Shown here: piece by piece, positions 1 to 11,295 of the stretch
How positions within the stretch are numbered: position 1 is the first letter of the stretch
Layout: every line of letters starts with the position of its first letter
Assembly: GCF_032062135.1 (NCBI RefSeq)
Contig: NC_092862.1
Span: 63,247,163-63,311,162 of the forward strand
Direction: 5' to 3'
Length of the DNA stretch: 64,000 nt
Origin: Pyxicephalus adspersus
Taxonomy: Eukaryota > Chordata > Amphibia > Anura > Pyxicephalidae
Position numbers and translations under genes: made by a program
Notes under the pieces: model-generated
What the model was told of the DNA's origin: nothing
Databases searched by the model: none
The model's input: the letters and a program-made list of their open reading frames with translations, nothing else

Positions 1-125
1 TGTAAGAGGCATTTTTCCTACTGACCACCACACTAATGCACTGTGAATGGCTGATAAAATAATTATAGCAGGGGTTCCCTGAGGACATGAAAGTTACTTT
101 TAGGAGTTCCCCCGTGTAAAAAAGA
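1..125 (+). mobile_element. 3' part of a hAT-like non-autonomous element, cut by the window edge
   Basis: The text around 20-115 (ACCACCACACTAATG, then GGGTTCCCTGAGGACATGAA and the TTCCCCC tail) matches the right half of the element at 37178-37456. That copy begins with CAGTGTTTCTCAACC. The left half would lie before the window. The family name is not certain; the hAT assignment rests on the terminal sequence of the fuller copy. Confidence 0.55.
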
Positions 126-919
126 ATAAGGTATAATTAAGTTGGATGGAAAAAGATGCAGTGTGATCAGGGGATAGGATGGTGGGGGGGGGGGGGGTGG
201 GGTGGCCATGGAGGGATGCACAAGCTGGGGTGAGTTTGATGCAAGAAATGCAGGGTGAGATGGCAAAGAGTGATACAATATGTCCTGTAGGGAGTGAAAA
301 TGAAAGTTGCATTATGATGGTGGTGTGGAAGGAATGTGGTGAGAACCTGTTGTGTGGGATGCTCCTAGCACTAGGTTCTCTGCACCGTTCAGTGATCAAG
401 AAGCACAGGACTAATGCAAACATTAGTCTCATGCCCGTATTTTTTATTTTATTTAAAAAAAATATATATTTCCAAAAAAAAAATACAAAGTCAACAATAA
501 AAAAAAAACAACCTTTTGCAGACTCTTCCTATATAAATCCCATGTATGTCCCCAACCATAGAATGGGACACCCTAACAGAGAGGTACGGCTGGGTGTTAG
601 GTGTCGGTGTCAGAGAGAGAGTGTGACCGGGATATAATGGTGAGAGGAGGATGGGAGGTGAGGTGGTCAGGGCTGAATGTTATGAGGGGTGAAATGGTGG
701 GGAATGAATGTGGAGTGATGGCTGGGTGAAGGATTTTGCTGTGACTGGGGTTTGAGATGTACAGAGAGGGATATATTAGGAGCCGGGAGGGGTTAGGTGA
801 GTAAAGAGAAGCAAAGCAAAGTATTGATATGGAAATGGAGGGATAACTGTGCCCAGAATCAATGCACTAAAAATGGGAGGGGGAGAAAGCCTAGGGCCCC
901 TGATTATCAGGCAGAGAAG
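126..919. other. Upstream flank without a recognisable gene
   Basis: This stretch is purine-rich and has a poly(G) run at about 183-203 and A-rich runs near 454-512. The short open frames across it have no recognisable domains and low-complexity composition. Nothing else is supported. Confidence 0.5.
183..203 (+). repeat. Poly(G) tract
   Basis: A nearly pure G run (about 14 in a row, then TGGGG) sits in a G-rich context. It could form a G-quadruplex and is a likely place for length error in the assembly. Confidence 0.8.
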
Positions 920-927
920 CTCTAGGA

Positions 928-1614
928 CAGGGGTGTCAAACTCTGGCCAGGAGGCCAAATCTGGCCCCCAACGTCCTTTTTTTGGCCCCCAAAGGAATCC
1001 TAAATATGAACTGCAGCTGGCCCGCCACTGCATTGAAACAGTGCCTCTACTACAATTCCCAGCATCACTTGCGTCTATAGACCAGCGGGCTCTCTGCCCA
1101 TGCATGGCCCCCATTAGACTGTTTTATGGACTCAACCCCTAGAATATTAGTAGCGGTGCAACTTCAATGAAGAGGGAGTTTCAGTGGCGGGCCACCTATA
1201 AGATTTAGCTCCGCATTGGCCACGTCTGGCATTTCCAGCACTCTCCCTCAGCTGTACTTTTCCTTGCTACTCCAAGGCATGGACTTGAATGGTTGGATTT
1301 TAATAGAAAAAAATTGTTATTATTATTGTTAGTCTGTGCAAAAAGGTCACCACTGAAATCTAACTCGGAAGGCTACAAATAAAGAGGCATAAGCTTTTTT
1401 CTAAATAAAATAAAAAAAATGTTTATGACTCTTTCTCTATTATAAGCTTGTTCTAGATTGAACGTAAGCAAAACCTCTTTGTTTCCATATGAGAAGGGTT
1501 TATATCTAATGAGAAGAAAAAAATCGCTCTTTTTCAATATATTTCAAGGTTGGCCCCTGACTTTGTCTAAGTTTTTGATTTTGGCCCTCTGTGTATTTGA
1601 GTTTGACACCCCTG
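928..1614 (+). mobile_element. hAT-type non-autonomous DNA transposon, copy 1
   Basis: The element starts CAGGGGTGTCAAACTC and ends with the exact inverse GAGTTTGACACCCCTG. The 8-bp flanks are CTCTAGGA (920-927) and GCCTAGGA (1615-1622), matching at 6 of 8 bases, as expected for an old hAT target duplication of the TCTAGA type. It has no transposase frame, so it is non-autonomous. The interior is closely related to copy 2 at 57196-57992, but it carries only one copy of the 58-bp unit that is triplicated there. Confidence 0.85.
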
Positions 1615-1622
1615 GCCTAGGA

Positions 1623-1989
1623 CCAAGAAGAATGGATTCATCATGCCGCTTTTCACACAGCACTGTCACCTCCATATTCACCAGATTTGGCACCATTTTC
1701 CTAAATTGATAGTGATGTATATATAACATAATGTAAGGCAATGGAAGCAGTAATGAATAAACATCAGATATCTGGAAACATCTGACAGACACTGATCTGC
1801 CATCCTTGTATATGTAGAGAATATTTGGGGGACAGACATTAGAATTGTTATATAAATATCTCATTATTTTACATTCATACAGGATTCACTTCACTATGGG
1901 CACACAGCATCATGACAAGACAATTGAATTAGGTGTAATACAGACATACCATGTTTCCTCGTACCTAATGTTACACAATACAATATATT
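1623..1989. other. Flank between repeat and promoter, nothing recognised
   Basis: AT-rich sequence without a recognisable gene or repeat. It leads into the GC-rich promoter region of txndc5. Confidence 0.4.
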
Positions 1990-2218
1990 TAGCTATTGGC
2001 GGCCCTATAAGCCCTGTGTGTTCCAGGCCGGGCAGTAATATGGAGTAATAGTGACAGGCCGCGGTCCTCCCTGTCATACGGATGACACACCTGGCCTGTC
2101 CGCCTCCCCCCTCCCTGCTGTGATAAGCCCTCCTCCCGCCGGCCTTCTCTCTCTCACACAAGCCGGGAAGCGCGCCGCCTCTGCCGCCTCCTCCTTAGAA
2201 CTACACCGGGTCTGAAAG
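1990..2218 (+). promoter_or_regulatory. txndc5: Likely txndc5 promoter and 5' UTR
   Basis: This is the segment directly before the start codon. GC and CpG content rise sharply from about 2040. An inverted CCAAT box (ATTGGCGG) lies at 1994-2001, and there is a weak TATA-like CTATAAG near 2005. I looked for a full ER-stress element (CCAAT, nine bases, CCACG) and did not find one. The transcription start is not visible from sequence alone. Confidence 0.5.
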
Positions 2219-2430
2219 ATGCTACGAGGCCGCTGCTGGGTGCCGCTTCTCTGGGTGCTGCTGGTCGGCGTGTCCGGGGAGCTGGGGGAACAGCAGGAGG
2301 ATGACCCGCACAACAAGCACCTCTACTCGGCCGACATGTTCAGCCATGCCGTCAAAGAGGCCCCGCACTTCATTATGTTCTTCGCTCCCTGGTAAGGGCG
2401 GCCGGGGCTGTGACGGGCGGGCGGGCAATG
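2040..2430. promoter_or_regulatory. CpG island over txndc5 exon 1
   Basis: Local GC and CpG density are far above the rest of the window (CCGCGG, CCGCCGG, GCGCGCC and similar). The island spans the 5' UTR, exon 1 and the start of intron 1, which is typical of a broadly expressed vertebrate gene. Confidence 0.75.
2219..2391 (+). CDS. txndc5: txndc5 exon 1, coding part
   Basis: Encodes the signal peptide, a short acidic N-terminus ([12 protein letters not shown]) and the first strand of thioredoxin domain 1 (FIMFFAPW). It ends inside the Trp codon (TG|G) before donor GTAAGG. The predicted signal cleavage is near VSG/ELG. Confidence 0.96.
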
Positions 2431-5400
2431 AACCAGAGAATATGGCGGGGCCTCCTCAGCATGCAGCCCGCTACATACATCAGATGGCGGCTCCATGACT
2501 GAGCCCTGCCGGGAAGATGTGTGCTGGTGAATGTAGAGCAATGGCTGGCAATGCGCTATTTGTATTGTGACCCAGAGATAAGGGGAGAGAACTTCACCTA
2601 TTAACCCTTGAGGTGCCAGGCTTGCCTGCATAGCATGAATGTCCTATATGGGCTCATTATGAATTATCATCCTATAGTCACATCTGTGTGCTCATAATTC
2701 AGGATTTCATGTCTGGGGGTGCTTGGTCACTGCTGTGTTATATAGAGAATTATGGGGCAGAGGTGTGCTTAGTGACAGGAATGGGAGAGTTGTGTGTGTG
2801 TGTATCTCTGTCTGTGTGTGTGTCTCTGTGTGAATATATGTGTGTGTGTGTATATATCTGTGTCTGTGTGTATGGGGCTGCTGACGTGGCTTTGGATTCC
2901 TGGCATCGGCTTACATGTGCGGAGGGGTTGTACTAACAAGGCTGGGAATGTTCACATCAAGTCAATGGAGGGCTCCGTCACACCGCCATTCATAGTTTCA
3001 TATAATGAATATGGGGGTTTAGTGATTGGATACATACAATAAAGAGCGATATATGTATCACAGCCCACATCTTCCTAAAACTCTGAATCTACACGGTACA
3101 AATTAATTTCCCGCACACTTCTGCTATGTCACTTTGATGTTTTGCTATTGATCTATAAACATGCCGCCTGCCGTATTGTATTGTCGCCGCCAGGTCCTAA
3201 TATTCTGGGTTACATACACATTGTTCTCATAAAGAGAAGGGAAAGAGGCAAAGTGCTGATAATCTTCTGATGACCTCTTTACTGCTGTGAGATAAAATCC
3301 ATGGTCAGACTGCCAGCTGGTTTTTCTTGTTGCACTTCATTTATTTTAACATTATTATCCTCACAACTTATAATTGGTATGAATGGATTTTTCTTAAAGG
3401 AACCATATGCCGGGAAAATCTTTGTGTCTGACATTGCTGGCCCTTCTGACCTAGCCACATATATCAATCATCATGTAGAATATGAAGTCAGATCTGTGAG
3501 AAAATTAAAGTGAATATTGGAGCAGCATAACAACCCATAGTCAGAGAGAGTCTGCTGAAATCTGATTTCTCTCAGCACAGGTTAGGTGTGAAGTAACACA
3601 ATGTACATCTGCTGTATGATCGTGATTGACAAGAGGCTTCTGCAGTGTCACAGAAATATATCTGTCATAAATTGCCCTTAGTACGATCTCTGTCCTATAA
3701 TGCACATTCTAGGAGAGCTGTACATTGTAAACCTTCCACGTATACGACGTTGTCTTTGTCATGTCTGTTACTGCTAATTACATTTTTGCACGGTGCTCAT
3801 CAGATTTTAAATAGTAGTAGTAAACTGATCAGCGTTCTGTTTATAGACCAGCACAGATCATTCAGCATGTGATAGGTTTTTCCCAAATTTCGAATGGGCC
3901 CATTGTGGGGGTTGGAGGTCCAACCCATCACAATTTGCATGTGCTATATGCTGTGTTAGCATTATGTGTGTAAGTGGTTTGATTATCGGTAGGAGATGGG
4001 CCTAGTTACCATAACACACTTTAATACTTTAATCAACATAAGGAACAACACATTCACGTGGGTGTAATTGATTGTGATGGTTCTAACATCTCAGATTGGA
4101 GCTGTATGTGGTGCTGGGAAGGAATATATGAAACAATAACTAAATGTTAAAATTTTAAAATCTCTTGGCAGCTAATGGATTTTTTTTCTTGAATTTAGGT
4201 GCGGACACTGTCAACGCCTTCAGCCAACATGGAATGATTTAGGAGATAAATATAACAATATGGAAAAGACTCCAGTTTATGTTGCCAAGGTGGACTGTAC
4301 GATGGACAATGCAATTTGTTCTGATAATGGTGTCCGAGGGTACCCCACGTAAGTCCCTATTATGAGTATATACACTTATTTGTCTGTATTTCCCTATTTT
4401 CCATCTTTGTGGCTGTTGCCTTTTTACAAAGAGGTAAAGCCACAATAATTATAGTAAATCAGCCATAATACAAGCACAGGGGCCACTTTGACATTGCTCT
4501 GTGTTTGTCATATTAACCTACTGCATTCATTGCTTTTGGTTTCAGTGACTGAACAAGTATGTAGATCGGGCAAGTCAATCTGCTGTGTTTAATTTTAAAG
4601 GTGACACAAATATATTAAATGTCACCAGGATAGCCAGGTAACTGAAATTGTCCATGCTATTGATCAACAAAAACTGCCATATATCCGGTTTCCTTAAAGT
4701 TAAATACAATAATTCTTCCAGATTTCTATAATAAAATATGTGAGTTTGATTCATTTATTCAGGTCTGTGTAACGTTTCCTGCTGTCTCCTGTTCACTGCC
4801 AATTACAAGTATAATCTTATGTCTAGTGACAAATAATGTTTCCTCTCATTGTTATCTTTCAGTCTAAAGCTGTTTAAACCAGGCCAAGAAGCTGTGAAGT
4901 ATCAGGGAGCGAGGGACTTCCAGACATTGGAAAACTGGATGCTTCAGACTGTAAACGAACAACCAGAAGTGAGTGTTCAGGAACCGCTGCCTTCCTGTGT
5001 TTTGCTTCAAAGTGACGAAGCTAAAATGAAACTTTGGTGACTTCTGTGGTGTGTTTTAGACCTCATTTTAGAGGCTTCAGTTTGCTTTGTATGGTTTTTT
5101 TGGATTAACTGGGAGTTGTACAGTAGTCTACCAACCCTGATATCCTCAGCCATGGACCTAATTTACAGAAATTAGTACAGACTTCAGTTAACATGCTGTC
5201 TAGAACACTTCTGAAACATTAGTTAGCGATTTACTACCCTCAAACCACATTTTTAATGTACGAGTCCTCAGATACTATATAGGTCACACATCTAGCCAAG
5301 ATTTGTCAGACTACATAGAAGTAGACACATCATGTCCATATTGGTTAAAACATAATGCTGTCAAGTCTTGCCACTGGTATCGCAGAGTGGCTGTATTTTG

Positions 5401-8400
5401 GTATGACTTTGATGATACATTTCGGATCACCAGTACTTGGTGTAATACCAAACTTTAATCTTCCATAGCCAGGAAACAGCTGATCACCTAGTAAATGTAT
5501 ATGAAATGGGCTTTTGAAGGAAAAAAAAAACTGGTACGGTCATAAGAAAAAAATAGTCTCTAAATTCCAAGAATTTAAATATCACCACATAAAATCATTT
5601 GGTCCTAATGGGTCTTAAAATTGTGTGAAATGAGCAACAACACATGGCCTATTAGTGTCAATATTAGTAATTTTTCAAATGTTTTTTATTAGGTCATTTT
5701 TCAGAAAGCAATATATCAGTACAAAAACAAAGGGGGATACGGGAGCCATACGGATATGGGACTTAACACAGCAAGATTGATCATACAGTCCGATAATAAC
5801 AAAGAGTAAAAAAGAAAACCAGGGGGATAAATACCATCATTACAGAAAAACAAATGGGGCAGGAACAACAAGACTGACATCTGCGAAGACAGCAACTGGT
5901 CATGTTATCGGGAGGGGGTATCCTAAAGCATTACGCTCAAATTGGTGGTTCTGGTCTGAGGGTGCAGAAGTTAACATTAAGGATGTACCAGGATATTGGA
6001 AACTCCCAACTATAGCCTTTTGTTCCGGGTCTTTTAAAATTTTACAGATGAAACTACCATTTTCTAAATGTCATGACAGTACGATTAGAAAAAGACTGGA
6101 CAATTGTGGCTTGTTTGGAAGGGTTGCCAGGAGAAATCATCTTTTCTCTAAAAAGCACATTGCATGGTCTGCAAACCTGCTTCTAAACAAAGTCCTTTGG
6201 ACAAATGAGACCAAAGTGGAAATGTTTGGCCTTAATGCAGTGCACCACATTTGGTGGTAACGCCGTGTACCAACACACACCTCATTAACAAGCGTGGTGG
6301 TGATTTGGTCTTAGTTTTGCAGCCACAGAACCTGGGCACCTTGTAGGTATCAGATTGACCATGAGCTTGATGCATACCAAGTATTCTAGAGCCAAAAGAG
6401 GCCATCTGTGTGACCGCTAAACCATGGCTGAAATTAGGTAATGCTACAGGACAATAATCCCTTTTTGGCCTTATATTTGTTGATTATCGTGTTGTTTTTT
6501 TTTTTTTTTTTTTTTTGTTTGTTTTTTTTTTAATAAATAACTTTAAGAAACAGTTATTTTTCAATAGGTTTTAAGTGTGTACTTTGTTTTTCCCATGACT
6601 CTAGTAGGTAGTAAAAAAATATTTATATATAGTCAATAGATACAGCCAGATTGTAAAATGTTTGTGCCCATACTCTATATTTTCTTTACCCATTTGCCTA
6701 ATTTTCATTTAGCTTTAGTTTTTATTAAAAAAAAACTGTTTAAACATTCTAATGCTAAGAATTGTTTTCTCTAGGAGCCAAAAGTTGAGCAAGAAAAACC
6801 TAAAGCACCAGAGGCACCTAAAGCACCAGAGGCCAAACAGGGCCTTTATGAGCTCTCCTCAGGAAATTTCAAGGATCACATTGCTGAAGGTACTCAGAGG
6901 TCCATTGGCTTCATTTGTACCAGTTTATAATAAAGTAAGACTGCATACACACGTGTACCATTCTGTTCTATGGAGGGAGAGAACGAACAAGCAGCACTTC
7001 GCTGTACTCTCCACCCTTCATCGCCTGTCATTCATGGCTCCAGGTCCGTTTAGAGATATATCCTAAGACCTGGCTTTTTACAATCAAAATGTGTTTTCCT
7101 CCATGTGTAATGAGTCATTTATTTAAAATCTCTTTATCATGACCTTGCTATGTCATGTCTACACCTTGCCCATGCTAATAAGGGCAGAATATACTGAACA
7201 AGGTGTGTTCTACGAAAATCTCAAAACTTGACAACCTCAGCAAATCAAAAACTGTGTTCCTATTGATCTTAATGGTATTCTGATTCTCTGCTAACAACCT
7301 TAAGTTTTCTTTTAGGAAGTCTTTTATAATGGTTGCCAGTAGTAAAATGAGGCAAATTAACTCAGAGATTTTGCAGCATGGAGCCCAGTATTGACTTTAC
7401 TAGGCAAATATTTGTTTTGCAAGGCTTATTTGGGAAGTGTGTAAAAACGATCTAACTTCTTTTCTCTTGATTTTTGACAGGAAACCATTTCATCAAGTTT
7501 TTTGCCCCTTGGTGTGGCCATTGCAAATCCTTGGCCCCAGCATGGGAGCAGCTGGCTTCCTCCTATCAGGAATCTTCAACTGTCAAAATTGGAAAGGTTT
7601 GTAGGCCAGCTTTTTGGATGTTCCATGCTTAGGCAGAATACATTGCTCATTGGTAGCATGTGTGCCCCCCCTTATCTGGAGTGCCACATTATGTCTTTTT
7701 TTTTTTTTTTTTTTAACACAAACTTTATCTGGAGAAATTACTTAAAACATATTGGCCATGGTTTTACAGTCACTGAATGTGAGAATATATCTGGTTAAGT
7801 GTCAATTTGTGAGTCTCATTCACTAACAGTAATGTGGGTTAAATATTAGCATTAATTATTGGACCGCAGCTTGATGATCCTGTTCAGGCAAGGTATTGTA
7901 ATGCTTTAAAATGCTTGCTTTTTAAAGCTTCTTAATTCTTGCTTCTTACTGAAATGCTAAAACTAGAGGATAATTTAAAGGGACGTTCCTACTGGTGTGA
8001 TTTATTACAGCCCTATATCTTGTGGTATACTGTTTTCTAATGTTATAAAAATGGTTCTCTTAGATCGGCCCTATTGATCCTTCTTATCCTATACCATGCC
8101 AAACTCAATACACTGATTACTGATCACATCCTTCAGTCTGGAGTGGATGGGATTACCTCATGTTCCTTCAGATATCTCAGACCGACCCTGAGATGCCTAG
8201 TTAAGCCACAGTCTCCTAAACTCCATTTCAAGTTTCTTCACAAAGAAGTTATTACATCCATACTTGGGGCTCCAGAAGTTGTATTCTCTGAAAAGTCCTC
8301 TGTAATTTAGACTTTCTTCCTTGCTGCATGGAGGGTTACACTGTTGCACAATATGATTTGTGTTGTGTGTGATCTGACTCTTGCCGACAGCGATCACATG

Positions 8401-11230
8401 ACTGGAGTTTTAAAACTGCATAACGTGTGTGTATAATAAAAAAATATATAATTTTAACACAATATATATAGTAAACTACTATTGTTAACTATCAGGAAGT
8501 TGTGCCGACTTGTGTAAACGTGATGAAATCAACTTTTTACCTTGAAGAAGTTGGCCAAGCTTTAACTCGCCAGTTATGCATTTAGTCATATGCAAGCAAA
8601 TATTCTGTAGAAAAATTTACCAAATGAATATTTAGAATGTCTGGCCCAGTCTAAATGTATCCTATTTATTTGGCACACTTTTTATAATATCATTTTTTTT
8701 CCTGCCCTCTTTTGAAAGGTTGACTGCACACAGCATTATGACCTCTGCACTGATAATCAAGTGCGCGGCTATCCCACACTTCTGTGGTTTAGAAACGGTG
8801 AAAAAGTAAGTCGTGTAATTATAGTGGCAGTAAATATTGAAAAATATACAGATTATGTAATGACCTGTTTTTCTTTTATGGTTTTTAGGTGGATCAATAC
8901 AGGGGAAAACGGGATTTGGATTCCTTGAAAGAGTATGTGGAAAACCAGTTAAAACCCAGTGAAGAGGAGGAGGAGAAGGAGGAGGAAGATGTTCCTGTAC
9001 AAGCAGGCGAACCAGTAGCAGAGGAAGTGCGTAGCTGAGTGTACATGTTAAAACTAAAAGATGATGGGACAGGCACAGTGTTTTAGCAATGGTAACAAAT
9101 TTGGTAAAAAAAGCAAAATATTAGAGAATGTCTGGACTTAGGTGACCGCTCAGAATTAACAGTGCCTTCTGCAGAATCCTCTTCAATAGAAGCATACATT
9201 TACTGATACTTTAATTTATATTTGTTTTTTTTCTGATTTGCCGTCACTGGCTCATCCTTCTCCCCTACCCCATCAGTAAGCAAACTGTATGCTCTAATAG
9301 TGACCTGGTTGGTGGGATGACGTGGCAGTGTGCTGTGCAAAGCTTCTCCATAACAAGAATGATGTGGTAATGGCCAATAATGCAGAGTGCACGTAATTGA
9401 AATAACTGAAGCTATTGAAGAAAAGGGACAGGCCTCTAGTAATAGGGAAAGGACCAGTTGCTGTTTTATTTGCTGCAACTTGTAATAAATGTTGTGAGAA
9501 GCTGACTGCAGTGACTGGAGTATTATATTTCAGCACAGTATTGGATCCTGTACAAGACTAAAGGAAGGCTGAAGTGCAGCTTTATTTTTCACCATTTAAA
9601 TTTATGTTCAGTGTACTCTATATTGGCAAGTTTTAATTGCAGCACCACATTTACCCCGATCAGTAGCTGCTAAATACTGCCTTGTTTTGGTACTATAACT
9701 TTTCACACCACAATTTGTACAAACAATGTGGGATTTCTACAGAACTGTGATTAAACTGAGCAATTATACAAATCACGCTGTTTACAGGAAATCTTAGGTT
9801 GCTTAGTCAAAGGTTGGGAAGTTTTACCAAATTCAGTAATACAGCTGTTTTGTATATTTACTGAAGCCTTTGGGAAGAAGATTTGTAGTGCCACACTTCA
9901 TGCAAAAGTGTATGAAACAAAGTTGATGTAGTCTCTGTGCAATGGAGAGTATAGCTGCCCGCTAGCTGCACGCCTCATTAACATGTGAAGATTTCTGTGT
10001 ACCATAGCTGAAGACTGCTTGTTTTATCTCTTTCAGTCCAAGGTACTGACTCTCACAGAAAATGACTTTGATCAAACTGTTGCCAAAGGTATCAGCTTTA
10101 TAAAGTTCTATGCACCATGGTAACTATATTTTTTTTTTTTCTCTCTCTATATAAACCTTTGTGTAAACATCTGTAAATTTAAAACTTGATTTATGATGTA
10201 GCGCCAAAGTAGATTTATATATCCAGCTGAATTAATCTGATGTGATATACCACTCACCCAATGTCACCATTATCTTTGGAAAGCCACTGTTGCCATTGAC
10301 TGTTTAAGTGCCATTTAATTGAGGTTCTTACACTCTTAATGAATTGTACAAGAAAATATAACCTTTCCAAGTTTGTGTAATAATAACATGACATGGCTTT
10401 CTTTTAGGTGTGGACACTGTAAACATCTAGCCCCTACATGGGAAGATCTTTCCAAAAAAGACTTTCCCGGTCTGAGTGATGTTAAAATAGCTAAAGTGGA
10501 CTGCACCGCTGAGCGATCCCTCTGTAACCGGTTCTCGGTAAGTCATGTGCATGTAGAACTAATGCTGTAGGTTCACAAATGATTCCTTTTGGTTTACTTT
10601 CCCAAAAACTCTTTCCATGTATGATTGTGTGGACATGGGAACTTATATAGTGATGCTGCTTGGGCTCTATGTAAGGACAAAAATCTGGATGTGGGGGAGG
10701 GACAAAACTGCTACACCCCTGGTATTTCTGCACATTGTGAGTTTTAGGTGCTCCCACACTGTTGTTATCATTGGCGTTGCTGTGAATTAAGGGCTGAGCT
10801 TCTTAATTACTGTATATTTGGAATTGTGAAGTATAATTATTATTTTTATTGTGCAAATGGTGAGCATGGTATTGTACTTTGTCAGACAAGTCATTGTGGC
10901 ACAAGGTTTTAACAAATTAAGAAGAATCCGTTTCATGTTGCCCGAAATGCAGAATGGTTTATTGTGGGGGGAGGGGTTTTTTCAGACCTAATGATGACAT
11001 ACTGTATGTTATTGAGGAACTGCATCAGCAAGGAATGGCAGTGGGTGCTGATAAAACTACAAAACAACCTAATTTTAACAAAACCATCAATGTACTGTCT
11101 TGGGTGCAGAACTGAAAATGCAAAAAATAATAACTTTATATTCCACCATACCTGCTCTTCATTTAGCTACCCCAATTGTTATCTAGAGAAGAGCTATAAG
11201 TCTTTATCACCTTTTTTGGTTTCGAGAAGC

Positions 11231-11295
<65 letters not shown>

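Larger units (their letters stand above)
4969..6774 (+). other. txndc5: txndc5 intron 3, repeat-bearing
   Basis: About 1.8 kb. It holds a possible minus-oriented LINE 3' end near 5660-6030, a Tc1-like remnant at 6040-6470 and a poly(T) tract near 6494-6530. The acceptor is TCTCTAG. Confidence 0.8.

Noticed and set aside
179..637. 152-residue plus-strand open frame near the window start
   Set aside because: The composition follows the poly(G) and A-rich tracts; no domain is seen.
2688..3042. Cys/Val-rich small open frames
   Set aside because: They come from the impure GT repeat in intron 1 and have no splice or start context.
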